Assembly (NCBI GenBank): GCA_027924585.1
Contig: BSBM01000150.1
Location: forward strand, 17,404,001-17,468,000
Source: Larix kaempferi
Taxonomy: Eukaryota; Streptophyta; Pinopsida; Pinales; Pinaceae
DNA length: 64,000 bases
Reading direction: 5' to 3'
Part shown: one piece after another, positions 34,781-47,751 of the stretch
Position numbering within the stretch: position 1 is the stretch's first letter
How the letters are laid out: every line of letters begins with the position of its first letter
Notes under the pieces: model-generated
Databases searched by the model: none
The model's input: the letters and a program-made list of their open reading frames with translations, nothing else
Told to the model about the DNA's origin: nothing
Program-made: the position numbers and the translations under genes

Positions 34781-35107
34781 GAAGTTTTAGAGGGATTTAT
34801 TGGCCAATCACAACTCATGTTTTCTTTGTGGATAAATCCCTAGACCATTGGGTTATAATTGAAGATATGTTGTGTTGGTTTGAAGCTTCATTGAGGAAAT
34901 ATTCAAATATCTCATGTAAGGTCAAGGTTGTTGTTATTTTATGTTATTTTCCAACATAAAGACATGAACAATGACATTGTTGTCCTCTTTAAGAACAATA
35001 AATTCAAATATGTTTATGTTATGTATCAAAACATTTTTTTCTTAATAGAAGTTCCATTGTCTTTTATCTCATATCTTAGATTCTAATTTATGTGATGAAG
35101 AAATAAT

Positions 35108-35811
35108 TGTTAGAACATTATTACACCTAGGTACATTAATAATTTATGATATGATGGTTAATTAGTACCAAACAGCTTAATAATTGCATCCACAAGTTGG
35201 TTAATGGGTAAATGGTCATTTAGCTTGAACCAATTGGCAATGTGGACAAAACTGAGCATTGTGCCAAGTCAAACTAGCTGTTGGGTGCGCCCTCCCACTC
35301 ATTTATTGCTTCATGCATGCCTAGGGCGCTCTTATCCCTTGTTTTGTGGGATTCTCTTTGACCAAGGGTGCACATGCTCAGAATGTGGACAAACTTGCCT
35401 CTTTTGCCCATTTTTAGCCAATTCTAGCTACCTAACCTCTAACCAACCAGATTCTCCACACATGTGTGAGGTCACATGGGCCTGTCCAGTCATTCCCAAC
35501 ATTCACATAGCAGTTTCAAACCAGTTTGGGATGGTTTGGGATATTTTGGTCAACCTAGGGGGGTTTGAGCTATTTCTAAGCTAGATCAGTGTGAACACTC
35601 TAGATGGATTCAAATTGTTCCTATTTTTATAAAAGGAGGTTCTTAACCTATTTTGAGGTTGGACTGTTAATAATATTTACATTATTCACCCATTTCATGT
35701 GTTCTTATTCTTCATTTTACAGATTTATGCCTATTCTTGTAAATGTGTTGCAATATTTTCACTAGTGAGGAATCCATAGTAGCTAGGTTCTATTGTGAAT
35801 TAGATTTTACA
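35108..35811 (+). repeat. 5' LTR of the copia element
   Basis: It begins TGTTAGAACATT and ends GATTTTACA. A TATA box (TATAAAA) is at 35628-35634, so transcription would start shortly after. The matching LTR is at 40237-40938, differing by about 26 substitutions. Confidence 0.95.
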
Positions 35812-36028
35812 TGGTATAAGAGCTCTTGGAGCTACCATTCGAACCAGTAAGACTGTTTTAGTGGCTTGCCAGAAGCAGTGGAGAAACCACAGAATTCCTG
35901 AGGCCATTGCATTGAGTCCATTGGATAAATCTAGTGGCTCTTCTCAGGTGTGATGCTCTCCCGAATGCACCCACTATCAAACAGGGTTCGAATATGTTAG
36001 TGTAGATCCCTCCTAAGTGATTTGAGAG

Positions 36029-39000
36029 TTGTTTGCAGGTATTGAAGATCAACATTGTCAGCAAGTGCGTGAGCAGCAGAGAAGACTGGAGCCATCTCAC
36101 CCAAATGTGCTTACTCCCTTCAACTATTTCGATTGGAAGGAAGAAATGGTGATTTTGCTAAGATTTAAGGGTCTCTACAGAATTACGATGGGAACTGAGG
36201 TGGAGCCAAACTCAGCTGTGGAGAAATCCAAGTTTTTTAATAGAATAGATGAGGCATTTGGCCTCCTTTGTCTCAGCATTTCAAGAGACCTCTTGTTTCA
36301 TGTAGAAATCCTAGCTACTCCAAATGAGGTTTGGCTCAAGCTTGAGTCCTTGTTTGGAAAGACTGATGAGATGAGAGGCCACCAGCTCAAAAATGAGCTT
36401 GTTTCACTGAGTCCAGGGAATTTCGATTCCAACCAGGACTTCTTCACCAAGTTCAAGAGCTTGGTCTTGCAGATCCAATAATGTGGCATAGAGAAGAAAG
36501 AAGAACAGTTGGTGTTGTCCATTCTCTCCAAACTGGGTTCTGAATACTCAGTTTTTGTGTCTTCCTTCAACTCCACAAGGCTCACAGTTAGAGGTTGGAA
36601 GATGCCACCTTTGGCTGATTTCATGGAGATGCTAAATCAAGAGCAAGACAAGCTGGTCTTGATGGGCACCATCAAGCAAAAATACCAAGTTCTTGCAGCT
36701 GGAGATTTGAAAAATGGAAGAGGCAAGGAAAAACCAAGGGGGTCGAAACCTCAAGAGAAGAAGAAGAAGGATGAGAGGCCCAAATCCACTGATGGGGTTT
36801 CGAATCCTACCAAGAACAAGGGAAAGAAAGCTGAGAAGAAAAAATGCAGCTACTATCAAAGGGGTTTTCACTCAGAGAGTTCATGCATGAAGAAAACCGT
36901 AAACATCATGACCCCTTTCCTACAGAAAAACAATATTCCTCTTCCCGAAAGTTCCAAGAAGAAGGAGAGCATTTCTGAAGACAAGGAGATCTGCCATGAT
37001 TTGGTGGCTTGTACATCTCAATCATTCTTGTTCATCATTGATTCAGGTGCCTCAAGGCACATGGCTTCTTCAAGATATTCGTTCTCTAATCTTGCACCTT
37101 ACAGTGGTCGCTCCATTCGCATGGGAGATGACTCAGAAATCCCTGCTCATGGCATTGGGAAAATCTCTATGGAGAATGGGTTCTTCTCCAATGTGTTGTA
37201 TGTGCCAAATATTTCAGCAAACTTGCTCTCTGTATATCAAATGACACATACTGGAGCAGCAAAGAAAGTTGTCTTCACTCAGAATGATGTGGAGATATCA
37301 GAAATTTCCACCGAAAAAATTGTTGCAATGGGTGTTGCAGACCATGATATGAAGATGTACAAGTTCTCACATTTTCTTGGGTTCTCTTCCTCAAATGCTC
37401 TTCTGTCACATGGAAATGAAGTCAGCAAGATATGGCATGAGAGATTTGGGCATCTCAACTACAAATATCTCCAAGCATTGAGCAAAGAGGAGATGGTTGA
37501 AGGGCTGTCACAAATCAGAATTTCCAATGGCACTTGCAAAGGGTGCATTGTTGGGAAACATGCTGAAAAGAAGTATGAGAAAGGGAAGGAAAGGAGAGCT
37601 ACTGAACCTCTTGGTTTAGTACATTCTTATTTGATTGGTCCACTCCCCACTCCCTCCTATGGCTGCAGCAAATATGTGCTCACCTTCATCGATGGGCTAC
37701 TCAAGGTACCGCTGGTTATTTTTCCTTAAGCAAAAATCTGAAGTCTTTGAATGTTTCAAAATTTTCAAGAGTATGGTTGAGAACTTCAGTGGGAAGGCCA
37801 TGAAGGTTTTGAGGACTGATAATGGCAAGGAGTATGTCAATAATAATATGTATCAGCTTTGTCAAGAGCATGGCATTCAGATGCAACACTCAGTGCCCTA
37901 CACACCACAACAAAATGGTTTTGCAGAGCGCAAAAATAGAGCACTGAAAGAGATGGCAACTTGCATGATGCAAGAAAAGGATTTGTCTCCTAAACTGTGA
38001 GATGAAGCTATGAATTGTGTTGCATATGTTCAGAATAGAGCACCACACAAAGCATTGCAAGGAATTACTCCATTTGAAGCATGGATGGGCCACAAACCCA
38101 ATGTTTCACATTTCAGAATTTTTGGCTCAAGGGCTTGGGCAAGAATTCCACCGGAGAAGAGAAAGGCCTTGTAGCCCCAAAGAAAGGAGTCAATCATGGT
38201 TGGGTATGCAGAGGATGCCAAGGGATACAAGCTCTTTGATCCATCTACTCTCAAAACCTTCATCGAAAGAAGTGTCCAATTTGAAGAAGAAGAGTTTTTA
38301 CAAGCTAGTGAACAAGGTGATTGGGAATGCACATATCCTCTTCTTGATGATGATGTAAGTAGTGGTTCTTCTTTTGATATTTTTGAAGATGATTTTGATA
38401 TGGACTCTGATCATGACCCTCCCTCAAGGCCCAAGTGGGCAGAGAAAACAATACAAGTTGTTAGAGAGCTTGCGGGTAATCCCCAAGATGCTAGGAAAAC
38501 TAGAGCTCAGTTTCACAATTCCTTTGCATGTGATAATTCTGATATGAGTAATGCATGTTATTTAATGGTTGGATCTGATCCAAATTCATATTCAGAAGCA
38601 TCTACAAACCCAAGGTGGCAATCAGCCATGCAAGAAGAGATGAACTCACTCCATGAGAACAAAACTTGGGATTTGGTCCCTCTTCCTCCCAAGAGGAAAC
38701 TAGTGCAATGAAAATGGGTTTATAGAACCAAAGTTGGATCTGATGGCTCTCAGGTCCAAGGAGTGGACTATACAGAGACATTTGCACCGGTGGCAAAGAT
38801 GGACTCCATAAGACTAGTTTTGGCCATTGGGGCTTCCAAGCGATGGGAGGTTCATCACATGGATGTAAAGAGTGCCTTTCTTCATTGGGATCTGAATGAG
38901 GAGATATATATGCAGCAGCCTGAAGGTTTTATTTCTAATCATACACTTGTTTGCAGGTTGAACAAGTCACTCTATGGGCTCAAGCAAGCTCCTAGAGCAT

Positions 39001-40058
39001 GGTATGCAAAAATGGACAATTTTCTGCTATCTTTGGGGTTTGAGAGGTGTAAGTTTGATCCAAATGTGTATATGCAGCAAAATGGTGATCTGATATTGAT
39101 CATAGTACTGTATGTAGATGATCTTTTGATAACAGGTAGCAACACCAAAGAATTGGGCTCATTAAAAGCTTCATTACATAGTGCATTTGCAATGACCGAT
39201 CTAGGCTTGTTGAGACAATTTCTAGGCTTGGAAATTGAGCAAACTGTGAATGGAATTTCTGTCACCCAAGCAAGGTATGCTTCATATTTGATGCAGAAAT
39301 TTAAGATGGTTGAATGTAAACCAACAAAGTTCCCATTCCTATCTGGAGTTAAGCTAAATGAGTGGGGTTCTTCTCCACTAGTTGACAGGTCATTGTATAG
39401 ACAACTTGTTGGAAGCTTGCTATATCTTACTCATTCTAAACCAGATTTGTCATATGTTGTTGGGGCTGTTGCTAGGCACATGCAAGAGCCTCATGAGGTT
39501 CATTGGAAGGAAAACAAGAGGACCATCCATTATGTTCAGGGTACTAAGCACTTTGGTATCCATTATGTTGTTGGTTCATCTCTTGAACTAGTAGGATTTA
39601 CTGATTCTGATTGGGCTGGTGATTGTATTGATCGGAAATCAACTTTTGGTTATGTTTTTATGCTTGCACATGGACCTATTTGCTTGTCAAGCAAGAAATA
39701 ACATACTATTTCCTTATCTTCAGCTAAGGTCGAGTACAGGGGAGCAGTAAATGCAGCCACACAATGTGTTTGGTTGCAAGGTATTCTTGCAGAATTCGGG
39801 ATTGTTTTTTATTCACCCACTATTATTGGGTGTGATAATCAAAGTACAATCAAGATTTCTACTAATCTAGTTCAGAGGAAAAGGAACAAGCACATAGAGA
39901 TACACATGCATTGCATTCAGGGTTTGGTGCATGACCGAACCATAGCATTGCAGTATTGCCCTTCAAGTGAGCAAACTGCTGATATTTTCACCAAGTGTTT
40001 TACCGAGAAGACCTTCACTTACCTCAGATCTTTGCTTGGGGTGAGTGATGCATGGTGA
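36029..40058 (+). pseudogene. Copia gag-pol polyprotein, five stops and one frameshift
   Basis: Gag begins around 36029 (TPFNYFDWKEEMVILLRFKG; EVWLKLESLFGKTDEM) with TAA at 36479. The zinc knuckle is damaged (CSYYQRGFHSESSC). Protease has FIIDSGASRHM at about 37034. Integrase has IWHERFGHLNY, CKGC, the first Asp in YVLTFIDG, TDNGKEY at about 37817 and the Glu in AERKNRALKE. A 1-base insertion near 37692 shifts the frame. Stops follow at 37998, 38172 and 38709. RT starts with KWVYRTKVGSDGSQ but jumps to VQGVDYTETFAPVAK, missing about 14 usual residues. YVDDLLITG at 39113 is intact. RNase H has DSDWAGD and ends at 40058 after a stop at 39699. The order gag-PR-IN-RT-RH is diagnostic of Ty1/copia. 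Confidence 0.95.
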
Positions 40059-40236
40059 TGATTGGTGTATCTGATATATGCCACATGTCCATTTTAGAGG
40101 GAGGTTTTATTTCCCATGTGGTTTTCCTCCTTACCTTGGTTACATGGACAAATAATTTTTTATGATGTAAAAGGTGACTTGAGCCTAGTTGCTAAGGCCT
40201 TATTTTGATATTTCACTAAGTCTAGCTTAAGGGGGG

Positions 40237-40938
40237 TGTTAGAACATTATTACACCTAGGTACATTAATCATTTATGATATGATGGTTAATTAGTACCAA
40301 ACAACTTAATAATTGCATCCCCAAGTTGGTTAATGGGTAAATGGTCATTTAGCTTGAACCAGTTGGCAATGTGGAAAAAACTGAGCATTGTGCCAAGTCA
40401 AACTAGCTGTTGGGTGCACCCTCCCAGTCATTTATTGCTTCTTGCATGCCTAGGGCGCTCTTATCCCTTCTTTTGTGGGATTCTCTTTGACCAAGGGCGC
40501 ACATGCTCAGAATGTGGACAAACTTGCCTCTTTTGCCCATTTTTAGCCAATTCTAGCTGCCTAACCTCTAACCAACTAGATTCTCCACATGTGTGAGGTC
40601 ACATGGGCTTGTCCAGTCATTCCCAACGTTCACATAGCAGTTTTGAACCAGTTTGGGATGGTTTGGGATATTTTGGTCAACCTAGGGGGGTTTGAGCTAT
40701 TTCTCAGCTAGATCAGTGTGAACACTCCAGATGGATTTGAATTGTTCCTATTTGTATAAAAGGAGGTTCTTAACCTATTTTGAGGTTGGACTGTTAATAA
40801 TATTTACATTATTCACCCATTTCATGTGTTCTTGTTCTTCATTTTACATATTTATGCCTATTCTTGTAAATGTGTTGCAATCTTTTCACTAGTGAGGAAT
40901 CCATAGTAGCTAGGTTCTGCTGTGAATTAGATTTTACA
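40237..40938 (+). repeat. 3' LTR of the copia element
   Basis: It starts immediately after the polypurine tract AAGGGGGG and ends TTTTACA, followed by the target duplication ATAAT. It lacks two bases (a CA) relative to the 5' LTR, within TCTCCACATGTG. Confidence 0.95.
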
Positions 40939-41574
40939 ATAATTTTAAAAAGGTATAATTGTATCTTTATGAGCATAGTACTTTGGTTGGAAATTGAATT
41001 TGTAGTATTGTTATAAATAAGGAGGACTGTTATTCATTCATATTCATTGATTGAATATTGTCCATTGATGAATTCTCCAGATCATTAAAATATTTTGACT
41101 CCATTTTCAAAGGATAAGGTATTGATCTACTTGAGTCCACCATCTAATATCTATTTTAACCTTAAATTTCTAAATCAGATTTTATATCAAGGCTTAATAA
41201 ACGTTGACTTAGCAATATTATATAGGGAAACCCCTTTTGTGTTGGATCAGAGTCAACCTAAATTAAAGGGAGGTTTTACTAAGGTGACCGTGTGCAGATC
41301 ATCCAATAGTTCCCCTAGGGTTTGTACTTTCAATGATTGGACTTATCTTTGGTCTAGATCCCGGAGGTAACAAAGTAACAAATTGGTGATGTTGTCAGGG
41401 ATAAAGTCCATTTCCCGGATTCAATAGACATGGATACAATGAGTTGATGAGATAGACTTCATTGAAGATCTAGTTTTCTCATATGGTGACTCCATTGGTA
41501 TGAAGGGGTATGAATGTAATATAATTTTCAGATTTCATATCAATGTTTTATTTTTAAGATTTAAGAAGAAAAAC

Positions 41575-42990
41575 ATGGCATCTTTTTGAGAGAGTTTGTT
41601 TGCCAAATTGTATTTCCCTTTATATTTATTAGGTATTCATGGATATCGAAATAAGAAACCTCTAGGATGGGCCATCTTCCAATGTTTTGTTGGTACACTC
41701 ACCTAACATAATGTCATATTGCACCTTTTATAGATTATATTTAAGAGCTTAATGTAGAACATGAATATGTTATGATGAGAATGTTTTCACATGGCCTGGT
41801 GGGAATCAGGGTATTTTTTAAGGGTTCTAATATTATACTTAAGTATAGTATCGTAGGCGATTATTTTGGATTGAAAAAAGCATGTATACAGATAGGTAGG
41901 CGAATATTAAATATGAAACATACAATTTACTATTGAAATGTGTAAATTTTGGCGAATATTATGATAAAAAAACATATTTTATGTAAATATAGGCGATATT
42001 AGAGACTAAAAATGACCAAATAGCGAATTTATTTTTTGAAAAAAAGCCCGAAAAATAGCCAATTGGCGAAATTTCGCCCTTAAAAATTACCCTGGTGGGA
42101 ATTAAAAAGGATTATTTTCATGGTTGTCATGTTGCATATTTTATATATTATATTTCCAAGCTTAATGTAGAACATGAAGATATTATGATGAGAATGTTAT
42201 CACATAGCTTGGTGGGAATTTCAAAGGATTGGTTTCATGGTTTTGGAAAATGGGAAATAAACTCATTTGCAAGCTTCATTAAAGAATTTCGATATATTGG
42301 GATAATGTGGCTATAAAGAAGAAGAACTAGAGACACCTAATATTGTTGATCAGATTGATGAAGAACCACAAGAAGACATTATTATATCCACTCCTCAAGA
42401 AGATATTTGTGATGATGTGGATCATGAAGACTCTTATAAAGAGGATCAAGCATTTACTTTAGCTTCTCCTTAATACAAGGATTTGGTAACCCGTGTTCCC
42501 CTTAAACTCTTTGAATTTAATGATGAATCTTTTGATGATTCAAAAGGGGAATATTTAAACCCTTGGAGAGTGAAGAGTTTTCAGGTGCTCCCTCTCCCTC
42601 ATGTGAACAAGAACATGCAATCCAAACTTATGAATATATTGACACTTTTTCAGATTGGAAGGCATAGATGACATGGGTATTGCAGGCATATTCATCGAGG
42701 TCCTATTTGTGACATTGATAATGAGAGTTTACAGCTTGAAGTGGTAGAAAGTATTGAGATATGTAATGAATTTTCCTCTATTGATTGACATCCATACATC
42801 TTCAACAAAGACATAAGTTTGTTGCATAACAAGGACAGTCATCATGAATTAAAGGTTCATAAAGAAAAATTCCATTCTTCTATATCTTCAACTTGTATCC
42901 CTTTTACACACATAAAATCAACAAGAGTGTGTATAATTTTGAAACTACCACATGCTTGTGACAACAAAATGGACAAGTAGTGACATATGG
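41575..42990 (+). pseudogene. Gag-like gene of copy D, heavily degraded
   Basis: The start ATGGCATCTTTTTGA has a stop at codon 5. Recognisable blocks match copy B: HGCHVAYFIYYISKL, HEDIMMRMLSHSLVGISKDW, FGKWEINSFASFIKEF, and NPWRVKSFQVLPLPHVNKN near 42560. The 117-bp internal duplication is present, and a MITE interrupts its first copy at 41807. Multiple stops and frameshifts show that it is dead. Confidence 0.72.
41807..42094. mobile_element. 288-bp hAT-type MITE, copy 1
   Basis: The ends are inverted repeats, CAGGGTATTTTTTAAGGG on the left and CAGGGTAATTTTTAAGGG on the reverse strand at the right (17 of 18 match). A perfect 8-bp target duplication GTGGGAAT flanks it (41799-41806, 42095-42102). 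Interior phrases such as TTGGCGAATATT and GGCGATATTAGAG are non-coding. It lies inside the gag gene of copy D. The 8-bp duplication and CAGGG ends fit hAT. Confidence 0.95.
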
Positions 42991-44305
42991 AAACATTTTT
43001 TAGCCATCTAGAAGGGGTCAATAAGCCCTAGAATCTAATCTGATTTATTTTTACAGTTCTTATCCAATCTTCTATATGGCATCTAGAGGATCACTTCAAC
43101 TTATCAATGAAGGGAAACCAAGTTGTTACAAATGTATGGTGGATCCCCTTCTAATCCTATCTTTGAGGTTATGAAAGGTGATCTATGTATAAAAGGTTTG
43201 TTGTAAGGCATGAATATGGTGTTTATATCATCCCTCTTCAGTAGTGGATTGACAATGCATGTAGTAGTGTTGAGTTGTGGCCTATGTTTGGCATTGCATT
43301 TTGAAGTCAACCCTCATCTTCCTTTGACACATTCTCAGAGTTTGTAGCATATGCATGGGGTGGTCTCACACTTTCCTTATTTTATTTTATTACCAAACGC
43401 AAAGGGATATGTTTCATGATGTATAAGCTCATTGCATGGTTACATTGGTTCTTTTAATACACTTAGAATTTTATCTTTTTTGATGTAGACTAGGATAGGA
43501 AGAATAAGCTCAATATTGCAAGAATTAGGTTTCATTTATGTTATGTTTTCCTTAGGTAGTTTGTGTTGTGCCTGATTTGTATAGCCTCTTGAGAGTGATT
43601 AGTTCAATCAAAATTCTCACAAGTTTTCTTTATAATAAATTTGAACTGGATAATAATGTTTTGGATTGTATGTTGTGGGTGATGGAGATGTGAAGAACAC
43701 ACCACTTGTATCCAACCTTTCTTTATCTTCTTGGAAGGTACATCATACACAATAGAATCCCATGGACATTTTGGAGTTCTTTTGCACCCTACATGAGTGT
43801 GGAATCCCCATATGGAGCCAACTGTTACCACCTAAAAGTGCAAGATTCAATTTTCATTTTCATAATCATCATCTTGTCAACATTTCACCAAGACATGAAA
43901 GCCTTAGTTCAATTATTTGGTGGAAATTGTATTGATGGTATCTTTCTCCACTTCTTTAGGGGATCACTTGGGGTAAAATATCATAAAAGATCCCATAGAG
44001 GATTTTGAAAAGGTCTAGAAGCATGTAGAAGGTTCTAGAAGTATTTGGAAGCATTTAGAAGGATCTAGAAGTCTCTGGAAGGCTATGGAACTACTTAGAA
44101 GACTATATAAGGTCCTAAAGACACATGAAAAATTATATAAGGGTCTATGGACAAAGAAGGGAATTTCTAAAGGCTAATAATTAGTTCTCAATACTAAGAA
44201 GAGAGCACTCTAGATAGAAGCATCTAGAAGTGAGAAGTATCTAGAAGAAGGTAGCTTAATAGTTTCTAGAGAGCTCTATTGGTAAAAAAAAACAATAAAA
44301 GGACG

Positions 44306-46864
44306 TTGGAAGTTGGAGTTAAATTTAAAAATATATAACAAGTTTTTTCGAAACATGAAATTTTTTAATAAAAGGTCAATATACTTCCTTCCTTAAAAAT
44401 GAATCGATATTTCAGAAAATTAAATATTCTTTCGATTAAAAAAATATTACATATCTTATATATAAATTGACTAAAGCATGTGATGATCACGAGACATTAG
44501 TAAATCTTTACCCACCATGGAGTAGTCTCCACATTTTGTAATATTGTTATTGTTTTAAATAAATATCAATGGTGTTTTTTAACGTGACATATCTATAAAA
44601 CAAGGTCCTTGTGTCAATACTTGTATGCATAAATTGTTTGCCATAAATATTTTAGACCGCATTAGCGCGAGAAAAGTAAAATAAAAATGATAATCCTTGT
44701 CTTCACCTTCATCTTGGGGTGACACCACCCATCTAAAATTCCCTTGATCCTAAGCATTTTCTTATATAACTATGTGATCATGTGCTTAACAATGATGGGT
44801 TCCTATCCTTGTAGAATTTTCCTATAGTAGAATGAAAAAATTATTATTATTTTCTACGACACCAACACCAATATAAATTATTATTATTATTTACGACACC
44901 AACACTAATATTAATTATTATTATTATTTACGACACCAACACTAATATTAATGTGAACATTGATTCTTCATCTATTGACTCTTCAACAAATGACAATTTT
45001 GTTACTAGCTTATATTGTATTAGCTAACAACACTACACAAAATTTCTAGTTGCATATACAATCCTTAAGGATTTTTTGGTCCTCATTTTCTTTAAACTCA
45101 CAAACTTCAAAAAATATGGATGATACTTAATAAGCATGATAACCATTATAGATTGAATATCTTCATGCAATGCAAGTTCGAGACTACAATAGGAAATCTA
45201 AGACAAGATCAATAGCTTCATGATGGATACCTACTTTAGTAATAATTGCACAATGTTCATTTTTTTAATGCTAAAAATAACACATGAACTCTTACTTTAG
45301 TGATGAATTCACATTGCTTACTTTTATAATGCCAAAAAAAACATAATGTTCTTCTTACCCCATCTAATATATCAATTTCACAATTCCCTTCATTAATACC
45401 TTACACCTATATTTCAAAGATATGTCAACCTTACATGTGGAATTACAAACTTACCTTACACCTATATTTCAAAGATATGCTAACCTTACACGTGGAATTA
45501 AAAACTTACCTATTGTATTCATTAGGTATAAAATCCAAGACTATCCACCTATGCAGAAATAAAAACTACACAAAAATACCCTTTAAAGTGAATTTACAAC
45601 TACAACATGCATATCCTAACTAAATTTCATAGCTTAACATGTACAAAGTACAAAATCCTAATGAATGATAATTAATTCCACTAATGAACATTGGAGGCTA
45701 TCGTCTTTTTCTAGTGGTTCAAATTAACAAGAAGGAAGCGTGCATTTGTTTTGAAAATACACAAATCCAACTTGAGAAGAACATTGGCCCCAAGAGGGTG
45801 GATCTAGATCTTGGCAACAAATCCACATAAATATGAACACAAATAAAATGACCTAATGGAAGAGATCCTAGAAAAAGGGTCTGAGTTACCTGAAACCACA
45901 ATAACTCTTGGTCCTAACACGTTCTAGAATGAAAATAACCAAACAGAGGTTTTGAATAGTCTAACCTATGATTCCAAACACATTTTATGTCAATTATGAT
46001 AGATTGCAACATCATCATGAGAAATATGTGTGAGAGTACTATAGGCTAGATGATATAAATACTCATACCTTCATATTGAATATACACTACCAACTATCTT
46101 AACATGTATCCTTCATTTTAATTGGAATATACCCTTTAATTATGGCTAGTATCATAAGTTTTATGGGATTGGAGATGGGATTGGAGATGAAGTTAAAATA
46201 CCTCTTTTATCCTTAGTATTCTAACACCTAAATGTGTTTCTTCATTTGCCAATTAGTATGCTTGACTATTGTTTACTCTTAGCACATAAAAACAATATTA
46301 TAATTCTAACCTCCTTGCTTCCCCTTAAGTTTTGAAGATGAGCCTTGTTAGGACATAATCCTTTGAAATTGAACAATTTCTCACATGCTTAAAAATGATT
46401 ATTGAGTCTGCTCCAATCAAAAGGTTCTCAATCCTTCTTGAATCTATGATTCAATGACCTCATTTAGATTTAATCTCATTTAGGTTCTCAATCTTTTTGT
46501 TTGTACATTTTTTCATAAATCTCATTTGGTTTTAATGGTCAAATTTTACATTACAAATGGGAATGATTTAATCAACAAAAAACTATTATTTAAAAAAAAA
46601 ATCCATTAAAAAGAAATGATGAATGTTGTCCCGAGAGTGGCATCAATATTTTTAATTCAACGTGTGGAGGGATCCACGTGAATAAAATTAGCATCCTAGA
46701 TATTGGAATGTCACTTTTGTATAGACTATGTTGTGATCTGTCATAATCTATGCATTATATAAAGCACGTATGATGCAACTCATTATAATTGCAGGAAGGT
46801 AAGGTACCTCTTTAAATGGCCATAAACATAACATTAATTAAATTCCTAATGGAATATGATCCAT
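44306..46864. repeat. Dispersed ~1.8-kb repeat, copy 1 (44490-46310), and flanks
   Basis: From AATCTTTACCCACCATGGAG (about 44498) to CTTGACTATTGTTTACTC (about 46265) the sequence matches 58320-60340 in the same order and orientation. Shared blocks include AAACAAGGTCCTTGTGT, ACAATTTTGTTACTAGCTTA and CACATGAACTC. No coding frame is shared. Internal tandem repeats are a ~42-bp unit with TACGACACCAACACTAATAT near 44890-44950 and a 55-bp unit starting TTACACCTATATTTC at 45401 and 45456. I cannot name the element. The flanks, 44306-44490 and 46310-46864, show no gene. Confidence 0.7.
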
Positions 46865-46881
46865 GAAATTGACTTCGCTTA

Positions 46882-47751
46882 CCGAGAGAAAGCGAAGTTG
46901 ACATTACTCAATTCGGTTTTGGCTAATTTACCGATGCAGAATCGGGAGATACTTTTTTAAATTTTTTTTGGAAGGGATCGCATGAACATTTGGGGGACAC
47001 TTGGTTTATTGGGAGAGGTTATCTACTCCAAAAGGCAGGGGTGGATGGGGTATTTGCAATTTGTTATGGGTTTGTAAAGCTCTTCATTAAAAATTGCTTG
47101 CCCTATGGGGTATTTGCAATTTGTTATGGAGCAACAATTCTCGGGCAGAATTGCTTGCCCTATGGGGGTTACTATATTTGGATCATAGATATAGGATCAA
47201 CAAGATCAACATATATGGAGTTTCAAATGCTATTATTAAGTGGGTAAATGGTGATCACAGACTACAAGTTCCTATCCTTACAAATTGGAAACAAAGAGTG
47301 ATATCAACAATTAAACTATTTGATTACATCAAGTTCTCACATGTGTACAAGTGCTATAATTCATTGACTGATTCATTATAAAAAAGGGGGCTTGATATGG
47401 CGGAAGGAATGATATATATTGAATGAACAAAAGATTGAAGATTTTGAAGTAAATATATATTGAATAGACTATACTTATTTTTTTTTGTCACTTATATAAG
47501 ATATTAAAATAGTTTCTGTTACAGGTGCTCATATGTAACTTTATTTCTAGAAGCAGTTTATGTACAGTGTAGATTGGAACATGCAAACTTATCAAGTTAT
47601 ATGTAACAGTTTAGTTATGTATTCTTTGTTGAATACTATGTGGAACATTGAAATCAGAAACAGAGTATTTGTCCATGTGACAAGATATAAGTGTAGCTTT
47701 TTTTATTCACAAATGAATAGCAAAAAGCTCTTTTTCTTTTGGAAAAAAAAA
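46882..47751 (+). mobile_element. 5'-truncated LINE insertion with poly-A tail and 17-bp target duplication
   Basis: GAAATTGACTTCGCTTA occurs at 46865-46881 and again at 47752-47768, directly after a short A-rich tail (GGAAAAAAAAAG). This is the signature of target-primed reverse transcription. The insert carries the RNase H part of an L1-type ORF2: RAELLALWGLLYLDHRYR, then INIYGVSNAIIKWVNGDH, RLQVPILTNWKQRV and YNSLTDSL. A 3' untranslated region of about 330 bp follows. The Asp usual in GDSN is Val here. A 38-bp segment with CCCTATGGGGTATTTGCAAT is duplicated just upstream (47000-47150). The inserted DNA starts with AAGCGAAGTTGAC, inverted relative to the target site. Confidence 0.9.

Larger units (their letters stand above)
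35108..40938 (+). mobile_element. Complete but inactive Ty1/copia LTR retrotransposon
   Basis: Two LTRs (35108-35811, 704 bp; 40237-40938, 702 bp) both run TGTTAGAACA to TTTTACA. The element is flanked by a perfect 5-bp target duplication ATAAT (35103-35107, 40939-40943). TGGTATAAGAGC at 35812 is the initiator-tRNA-Met primer site with one change, and AAGGGGGG at 40229-40236 is the polypurine tract. A gag-pol frame with five stops and one frameshift lies between. By eye the LTRs differ at about 26 positions plus a 2-bp deletion, near 3.7 percent. With slow conifer substitution rates that suggests an insertion many millions of years old. Confidence 0.97.
34781..44305 (+). mobile_element. Gag-only LTR retroelement, copy D, interrupted by a copia element and a MITE
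   Basis: LTR sequence at 34781-35102 continues after the copia insertion at 40944-41380 (end GTAACA). The primer-binding site TGGTGATGTTGTCAGGGA is at 41384-41401. The gag-like region is 41575-42990 and contains a 288-bp MITE. The 3' LTR starts TGTTACCACC at 43823 and stops near 44305. Removing the copia element and one copy of its 5-bp duplication restores continuity with copies A and B (...TTTATGTGATGAAG... then TGTATCTTTATGAGCATA), which confirms the nesting. Confidence 0.8.

Noticed and set aside
35204-35584. 126-codon frame in the copia 5' LTR (and its copy at 40333)
   Set aside because: Lies wholly inside the LTR, is disrupted by the 2-bp deletion in the 3' LTR, and has no known domain.
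36632-36871. Minus-strand frames opposite copia gag-pol
   Set aside because: Shadows of the real plus-strand coding sequence.
46866-46900. Hairpin TTGACTTCGCTT...AAGCGAAGTTGAC as a MITE end
   Set aside because: The downstream direct copy of the target sequence and the A tail fit a LINE insertion better.
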